DNA of 64,000 nucleotides from contig NC_052359.1 in assembly GCF_009727055.1 (NCBI RefSeq), positions 14,103,372-14,167,371 of the forward strand, in the 5' to 3' direction. Under the pieces are notes generated by a model, which was not told where the DNA came from, did no database searches, and saw nothing but the letters and a program-made list of their open reading frames with translations. Both the position numbers and the translations under genes were made by a program. Position 1 is the first letter of the stretch; each line of letters begins with the position of its first letter. Positions 58,261 to 64,000 of this stretch are shown here, one piece after another. The stretch comes from Benincasa hispida (lineage: Eukaryota; Streptophyta; Magnoliopsida; Cucurbitales; Cucurbitaceae).

Positions 58261-58953
58261 GATAGTCTGGTTCCAGCAACGACCATGACGTCGACAAACA
58301 AAATATCAGAATCCGCACGGTTCCACTGTAGCCGGAACCCTTTATCCAAAATCGGACGGGAGCCACTTCCTTATTACCATTTAGACAATCTCCGATCCTT
58401 ACTACCTTTTGAAAAAAATTCATTCAAACAGGAATGCTTTCAAAAAAAATATTACTACTACTATTTAGATTATGTTAGCAAGGCTAATAACAGCAACAAC
58501 AACTAGTTCATTTACGGATATACTACACTAGTAAAGAAGAGAAAGTATTTACTTAAAGCTACTAGAGCAACTGCTAGTATTTCATTTTCCAGATTCGGGA
58601 AGGAATACGAATGGTTTATGCTTTTGATTATACTGTTTACTTTGATGTTTATTAACCAGGCACAAATGGGCAGACTCAGGAAAAGGCACTTACAGACTTC
58701 AGAGGGCTCTAAAGCCAAGTGCTTGCTTCAGTTACAGCCCTAAATTGAATGGGGTGGGTTCAGTTCGTTCGAAACTATTCTTTAAATCTGACTTTAGGAG
58801 TGGCTGTGCAGCATGCTCCGGAGGAGATTGACTCTGAAAGTCAGTCAAGTTAGAAAGGGGATTGTTCACCTCTAATGTGACACGTTCCTCCAAGTTACAT
58901 GATCAACGGGATTAGTCGTCCCTCGAGCGGGGCTCTTTTTCTTTTGGGGAGGT

Positions 58954-58978
58954 AAAGTCAGATCTCCGATCTGACTTT
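58954..58978 (+). other. Perfect 11-bp stem-loop in the organelle-like insert
   Basis: AAAGTCAGATC, three-base loop TCC, GATCTGACTTT. It resembles the short perfect hairpins dispersed in plant mitochondrial genomes. Confidence 0.8.
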
Positions 58979-59955
58979 CTCAAGTCATACGTCTTTTGTT
59001 CAACCTTGACTTTGACCTTGTGAAACTCTCCTACTTATTCAGATTGAAGCAGCGGAGTTAGAGTTTTTCTTTTCGAATACAAGCTTGTAAATGCTCCAAG
59101 AAAGCATGTTTTTTTTTACCGCTGCACAAAGAAAATATTTTGTTGCGAATGAACAGAATTGTCCATACGTAAAATTATAATTATTGATAGGGGCCTTTTC
59201 CACATAATCCACATAAAAAGGGAAACTTTTGTTACAATGGTGTATTGTGGCACTAAGACAGGTATTTTCACTTGTCAATCCTTGTTTTCAATCAATACTC
59301 TGTTGATGTAAGTTCTGTTAGTTCGCAGATTCCATTATCAAGAAGTGTGTCCATGGCTTCATGTACTAATTTCTCTTGACACATTTTCTCCCCTTCCGGC
59401 GTAGATCTAGCGACGACCCTTTTTTAAGATCACTCCAAAAGATCAATCTAACCTAGCCCAACCTACTTAAACAACCCAGAACTCTGAGAATCACATCTGC
59501 CACCTTGCTAGCCCATGAAGGCTGGCTTTTCAAAGAGATACTTCAGCGGGTCCATCCTTGCAATCACCATAGTAGAAGCAAGTCGTAGATTACCAGATCC
59601 TGGACACAATCTTCCTAGAAATGGAGAGCCCTTTGCCTCGCCTTTTCTAGCCTCTTCTTCTTGCTTACCCTTGATCCTTATTCTTGGTTTCAATTTTTCC
59701 CGGTTTATCAGAACCTTTTTTTCTGATTCGCAACGTCATCTCGCATGCCCGGCCAATAGTACCTCCGCTTTTGCAAGGCCAACCGGTTACCAGGAACCAC
59801 AAGGTTGCAAGGTTCCCAGGAAACGACGTTCCCTTTGTAAAGTCGACCATTTGATAACTAATTAGAGTTGGACCCTGATTTCTTTCTTCATATTGTAAAG
59901 GGGAGCAAAGCCCCTTTGTGGCATTCTTTCCTTGGCTGCAATTAAAGAGTTGCAC

Positions 59956-61300
59956 TTGCAAATCTATTATCGACCTGTATCAAGTGTAGGTCCTTTCTTA
60001 TCTTCAAATCTTGTAAGTCTAATCGAGCGTTCGTTGTATCCTTTGTCTTTCCTTCAATATTTAACAATGTGCTCACCAAATTGTCGCATATGCTTTTTTC
60101 AATATGCATTACATCCAATTTATGTAACAATAGTTTGGACCAATACGAAAGTTGGAAAAAAAAATACTTTTCTTAGTCCAGTTTAGAATTCGTTTTCTTT
60201 TTTTATCTTGCTTCAATGGATGTTTGCTAAGCACAGAAAAGTTTAGTGTATTTATTTGTTGTAAGATCTTTTCTCCATTCATTACGACTGGAGAAGATCT
60301 ACATTCCACTTTTCCATCATGTTGTCTACTTCGACGTTAACTATGATTCTCTGGAAGATAATATCGACGTCTCATAAATGATATTTTTCCTCTTATCCCG
60401 AAGGACGAATTATCTTTTTTGTATATTGGACATGCTTAATAACCTTTTGTACTCCACCTAGATAGGTCACCGTACACAGGGAAGTCATTAATCGTCCATA
60501 ATAAGGTAGCATATAGTTGAAAAAACTAACCAGTAATAGAATCATAAGTTCACAAACCAATTGTTCATAACTCTTTCAACTCTTCAATCAATGGCTGCAA
60601 GTAAACATCAATTTCCTTTCCAAGAGATTTTGGACCAGGTATGAGCAAAGACATGAAGAAGTTTGTTTCCTTCATGCATTTCCAAGGGGCAAATTATAAG
60701 GAATTATCAACACAAGCCACATACTACAAGAAGTGCTCAAATTTTCAAACGGATTGAACTCATCTGAAGCTAATCCCAAACGAACATTTCAGGGATCTAA
60801 ATCGAAATGAGAAAATTCACGATCAAAATGTTTCCACCCCTCTGCATCAGCTGGATATCACAATACATCCTCTGTTTCAACTCGCTTATCTTTATGCCAT
60901 CTCATGTCAGAAGCGCCTTCTTTTGATGCAAACAGTCGTTTAATATCGGTATCAATGGAAAATGATGCAATACCTTATATGGTATTTTTTTACCCTTACC
61001 ATCATTAACTTTGTATCGAGACTCACTACAAACGGGGCATTGTTGCAAATCTGCAAACTCTTTCCAATACAATACACAATCATATTTGTACGCATGAATA
61101 GACTCATAACCTAGGCCTAAATCACGCAATTTCCGCTTGGCTTCATAAAAGGAAGTAGGTATAGAGGTGCCAGCCGAAAACGCTGCTTTTAACAATTCCA
61201 ACAACATGTCAAACGATTTGTTACTCCAGCCTTGAGAACTTTGATATGCATCAACTTCACTAAAAAGTTCAAGGACGAAAATTGCGAACAACCAGGGTAT
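59956..61300 (-). pseudogene. CACTA TnpD transposase core, element 2
   Basis: Minus strand, several frames. 61291-60902: S-F-Y-E-A-K-R-K-L-R-D-L-G-L, Y-D-C-V-L-Y-W-K-E-F, Q-Q-C-P-V-C. 60900-60560: M-R-W-H-K, G-W-K-H-F-D-R-E-F, L-G-L-A-S-D-E-F-N-P-F, L-L-I-P-G-P-K-S, the Transposase_21 core. 60309-59960: K-K-R-K-R-I-L-N-W-T-K-K-S, L-D-V-M-H-I-E-K, D-L-K-I-R-K-D-L-H-L. Stops include a TGA where Arg is expected after L-D-P (near 60796). Broken at 59955 by the organelle-like insert. Confidence 0.88.
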
Positions 61301-61356
61301 AATTCATTACGTGCTTCGGTCATTAAATCCTGGAATAAGTTCGTGGTATCTCTTTC

Positions 61357-61863
61357 TTAACCATTAGAGGACATTTCATTCTCAAACCTTTCTTCATTTG
61401 CATTTTCATTTTCAATTGAAACTTGTAAATCGTTTATAAGATTCAACATCTCATTTTCTTCGATAACATTACTCTCTATACTATCTACTTCAACATTCTG
61501 TATTGAATGACTTGTATGACTTTCAAAACTTCTAGATAAGTTTACTAGCTCTCCATGATATATCCATTCACAGTATGAGGAATATATTCCATATGTTAAT
61601 AGATGTCGTTCTACGATATCTATTTTTTCCCAAATTGAATTCATACAATTCTTGCATGGACATTTTATTCGTCCGGAATCATTAACATGAAACTTTGCCA
61701 TATCTAAAAACTGGGATACTCCTACTCTATACTCCACTGATAACTTATTCCTTAGTTTAATCCATTCTTTATTCATCCTTAAAAATAAATCTTTTCTGAC
61801 CAACTTGTAATCCAAAAAAATAACCTGGATTAGAGGACAAAGTACAAAGTTTTTATTAAGCAT
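61357..61863 (-). pseudogene. CACTA TnpD N-terminal domain, element 2
   Basis: Open on the minus strand for 168 residues: M-N-K-E-W-I-K-L, G-R-I-K-C-P-C-K-N-C, E-W-I-Y-H-G-E, the transposase-associated domain. It ends at a stop after S-S-N-G (61357), one codon where element 1 reads on, and the next piece begins at 61291. Very similar to 30074-30817. Confidence 0.9.
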
Positions 61864-62560
61864 GAATTTTGATTAACTTAATACAAAATTCTAAGTTTGT
61901 TCGGAGTATTTAAAATTTTGACTAATTTACAATACGTGATTTGACTTTTTTTACCCCTAATGTTATGGATTTTTTTCCCTAAACTAAGTCCAAAATTAAG
62001 TAAATTATAAAATCCATATATAATTCAAAAAATTGCATAAGTTGAAACATCCACAATCCATGGCTTAAATAAAAAACAATACTAATTAAAAACAATTCAC
62101 AATAACATCCATACTCTAAAAAATTGCATAAATTGAAACACCCACAATCCACAATAACATGCTATAAATTAATCCAAAATTCACAAAAAAATTGCATAAA
62201 TTGAAACATCCACAATCCATAATAACAACTCAATCCACAATAACATGCTATAAATTAATCCACAATCCATAAAAAATTGCATAAATTGAAACATCCACAA
62301 TCCACAATAACATGTTATAAATTAATTTACAATAACATGCTATAAATTAATCCACAATAACATGTTATAAATTAATCCACAAGAACATGCTATAAATTAA
62401 TCCACAATCCACAAAAAATTGCATAAATTGAAACATCCACAAGCCACAATAACAACTCAATCCATAAATTAATCCACATTCCACAATAACAACTTAATCC
62501 ACAAAAATTGCATAAATTGAAAAATAGTGATTTAAATTAATATAAAAATATGAGAAAATA
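61864..62560. repeat. Short tandem repeats, TTGCATAAATTGAAACATCC
   Basis: 62030-62525 is built of variants of TTGCATAAATTGAAACATCC, ACAATCCACAATAACATGC and TATAAATTAATCCACAA, about six or seven of each. Part of the CACTA 2 leader; no coding. Confidence 0.8.
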
Positions 62561-63010
62561 AAATGCAAAGATTACCGGCGGGCGGTTGAAGGAGGCAGCT
62601 GAACGGGGGAGGCGACGACGGCGGCGGTGGGCTTCTTGAAGGATCAAAACGCGAACGGAAGGGAGAGGGGTCGGCGCGCGAGGGAGCGGAGCGAGGGGAG
62701 GAGATCAGCGGGGAAGAAGGAGGGGGAAAATGGGAGAGATCAGCAAAGGGAAAGGGAAAAAACGCGGCGCCGGCAGGGTTAGGGTTAAAAATGGGGAGAA
62801 TGGGGAAAATGAGGAAGAAGGGATTGGAAGATCCGTCGGGAGAATGGGGAAGTAGGAAGAAGGGAACTCCCGACGGTTAATGTATGGTGGGAACTCCTTA
62901 CGCCTATTTTGTTCGTTGGGAGTTCCTCATTTACGGCGTCGGGAGTTCTCGAGGAACTCAAACTCCCGACGATCGATTTAGGCGTCGGGGAACTCATTTT
63001 TCTTGTAGTG
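62561..63010 (-). repeat. CACTA 2 purine-rich leader, subterminal repeats, 5' end
   Basis: 62570-62830 is G/A-rich with GGCGGCGG runs, like 31620-32045 of element 1. 62833-62995 holds CTCCCGACG/GTCGGGAG copies. The end is TCTTGTAGTG at 63001-63010. Confidence 0.85.
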
Positions 63011-63072
63011 CATAGAATTAGAAGAATTTAAGAAGGAGACCACACGCTTCCGTCAAGATTCAAATCTCTTCA
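63011..63072 (+). mobile_element. LTR L3, right part
   Basis: The CAT duplication, then CACACGCTTCCGTCAAGATT (L1 has CACATGCTTCCGTCAGGATT at 37480-37500) and the end AAATCTCTTCA. It shows that CACTA 2 landed in the last 100 bp of this LTR. Confidence 0.75.
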
Positions 63073-63299
63073 TTCCATGCATCATCCACCTAGCAAAGCC
63101 ATCAACAATAATTGTTTTATTTATGTTTCTTGTTTTTGAGAATTAGTTTTTTTTTTAAAAAAAAAATCATCTTGTTATTATTTTTAAAATGTGAAAAATG
63201 TTTCTAAAATTGAACTTGAATATTATATAGTAATATAAGTAGTTTTTTTTCTTCGATTTCAAAGACGGTGCCCGTTCGACAAATTTTAAAGGGAAATTT

Positions 63300-63515
63300 T
63301 TCAAAATAGAAAAAATAAGAGAAACTATTTACATAAATAAGCAAAATTTAATCCTCTTTAATATAGGCAGATAAAATTCGATCAGTATCTATCAGTAATA
63401 GAAACTGATAGAAGTCTATCAGTAATAGAAACTGATAGAAGTCTATCAGTGTTTTTTTTTTTTTTTGCTATTTCTGTAAATAGTTTGACATTTTCTTATC
63501 TGTGAAAATTTTCCA
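63300..63515. mobile_element. CTATCA-type palindromic MITE, copy 3, with inner duplication
   Basis: AACTATTTACATAAATAAGC on the left, TTGCTATTTCTGTAAATAG on the right. Between them a 27-bp unit with CTATCAGTAATAGAAACTGA is repeated in tandem. Same family as 12290 and 41120. Confidence 0.65.
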
Positions 63516-63599
63516 ATTTTGTATTGCATTTTCTTTTCTCTCTTTTTTTTTTTAAAAAAAATATATTGCATTTTCAGTCCTAGATTAGTTTCCAAGGTA

Positions 63600-64000
63600 A
63601 TATATTTTTGGTTAAAATATTATTTTGGTCTCCATATTTTGAAGTTTGTTCAATTTAAGTTCCCGAACTTTCAATTTTTCAATTTTAGTCCATGTAATTT
63701 AAAAAATCTTAAATTAAGTCCCTCAAAATTAATAGTTATTGAAATTGTTTAAAAATAAAATTAATTTTCATGCAAAAAATACAATATGTGAGTATGCTTT
63801 AAAAATTTATAGTAAAAATACTAATATATAACAAAAAAAAATTAAAAATCAATGATAAACTAGCATTGAAGACTAAAAATTTCAGACTAATTGAAAGTAT
63901 GGAGACTGAAATTGGATATAATTTCAAGTGTAGTGACTAAAATTGAACAAACTTCAAAGTTTAGAGATACCAAAATGATATTTTGAACGAATGTAAAAGT
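63600..64000. repeat. TTGGTCTCC/AAACTTCAAAG inverted repeat tract
   Basis: ATTTTGGTCTCCATATTTTG (63622) faces TTTAGAGATACCAAAATGAT (63958) as an imperfect inverted repeat of about 350 bp span. Degenerate MITE-like; no coding. Confidence 0.5.

Larger units (their letters stand above)
57963..59955 (+). other. Organelle-like insert in TnpD (likely mitochondrial)
   Basis: About 2 kb unlike the flanks: higher GC, no transposase likeness on either strand, and interrupting TnpD between its transposase core (59955) and DUF4218 (57960). It includes an LSU rRNA piece (58040-58260). A perfect hairpin AAAGTCAGATC-TCC-GATCTGACTTT at 58954-58978 is of a kind common in plant mitochondrial DNA. The open frames in 59508-59961 show no family signature. 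Some TnpD codons at the junction seem to be lost. Confidence 0.72.
52798..63010 (-). mobile_element. CACTA element 2, both ends and CAT duplication
   Basis: Termini are CATTACAAGAAAT at 52798 and, on the minus strand, CACTACAAGAAAAATG from 63010. It is flanked by CAT at 52795-52797 and 63011-63013, the 3-bp duplication typical of CACTA (En/Spm) elements, inside LTR L3. About 10.2 kb. Order on the minus strand: subterminal repeats, purine-rich leader, TnpD (split by organelle DNA), DUF4216-like domain, TnpA/Ptta-like gene, 210-bp tandem array, subterminal repeats. Both genes are broken. Confidence 0.9.

Noticed and set aside
59515..59865. 116-residue plus-strand open frame in the organelle-like insert
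   Set aside because: No recognised mitochondrial protein; overlaps frames on both strands; probably non-coding organelle DNA.

Overview
The window looks like transposon-rich nuclear DNA of a flowering plant. It is AT-rich, has plant LTR retrotransposons (Ty1/copia and Ty3/gypsy), CACTA, MULE and hAT-type DNA elements and tRNA-derived SINE relics, and carries one small intact plant gene and one intron-containing gene copy. Several short repeats (a CTATCA-rich palindromic MITE, and a repeat ending in a pyrimidine-rich copy of ACCAAACGGGACC) are ones I associate with cucurbit genomes, so Cucurbitaceae is my best guess; this rests on recognition, not on a search.

Layout. 1-4200: minus-strand gypsy remnant (gag, tRNA-Asp-type primer site, LTR) split by a solo LTR with a perfect 5-bp target duplication. 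4200-9900: degenerate repeats, a repeat with a plant snRNA-type promoter, and a foldback element of about 1 kb. 9947-10362: a small single-exon gene for an MGNC-type protein, the only convincing intact gene. 10750-14970: repeats and a dead Mutator-like transposase. 14970-15600: a tract duplicated across an assembly gap. 16314-19814: a six-exon minus-strand RidA (reactive intermediate deaminase A) copy that has lost its start codon and a reading frame. 19100-22500: SINE relics and a hAT-type MITE. 23161-28939: a complete-ended but internally deleted copia element, minus strand, flanked by ATTGA. 29305-32208: a deleted CACTA derivative. 32210-38740: a probable gypsy-type element with tandem arrays, split by a solo LTR which is itself split by an inverted LTR of the same family. 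38740-41540: non-coding repeats and MITEs. 41540-48866: two plus-strand copia remnants, the first split by a minus-strand gypsy piece. 48867-51472: a CACTA fragment. 51473-52797 and 63011-63072: one LTR split by a CACTA element of about 10.2 kb (52798-63010) that has both ends and a CAT target duplication; its transposase gene is in turn split by about 2 kb of organelle-like DNA including a mitochondrial-type LSU rRNA segment.

The window reads as stratigraphy rather than as a cooperating gene set: nested insertions give relative ages (LTR, then CACTA, then organelle DNA). All transposase and polyprotein genes seen are broken by stops, frameshifts or deletions. I saw no CRISPR, no bacterial or phage genes and no complete tRNA gene. 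The most unusual items are the organelle DNA inside a CACTA transposase gene, the start-less RidA copy with a GC-AG intron, the dispersed repeat with polymerase-III-spaced snRNA promoter boxes, and the foldback element with opposed GTTACC/GGTAAC runs.
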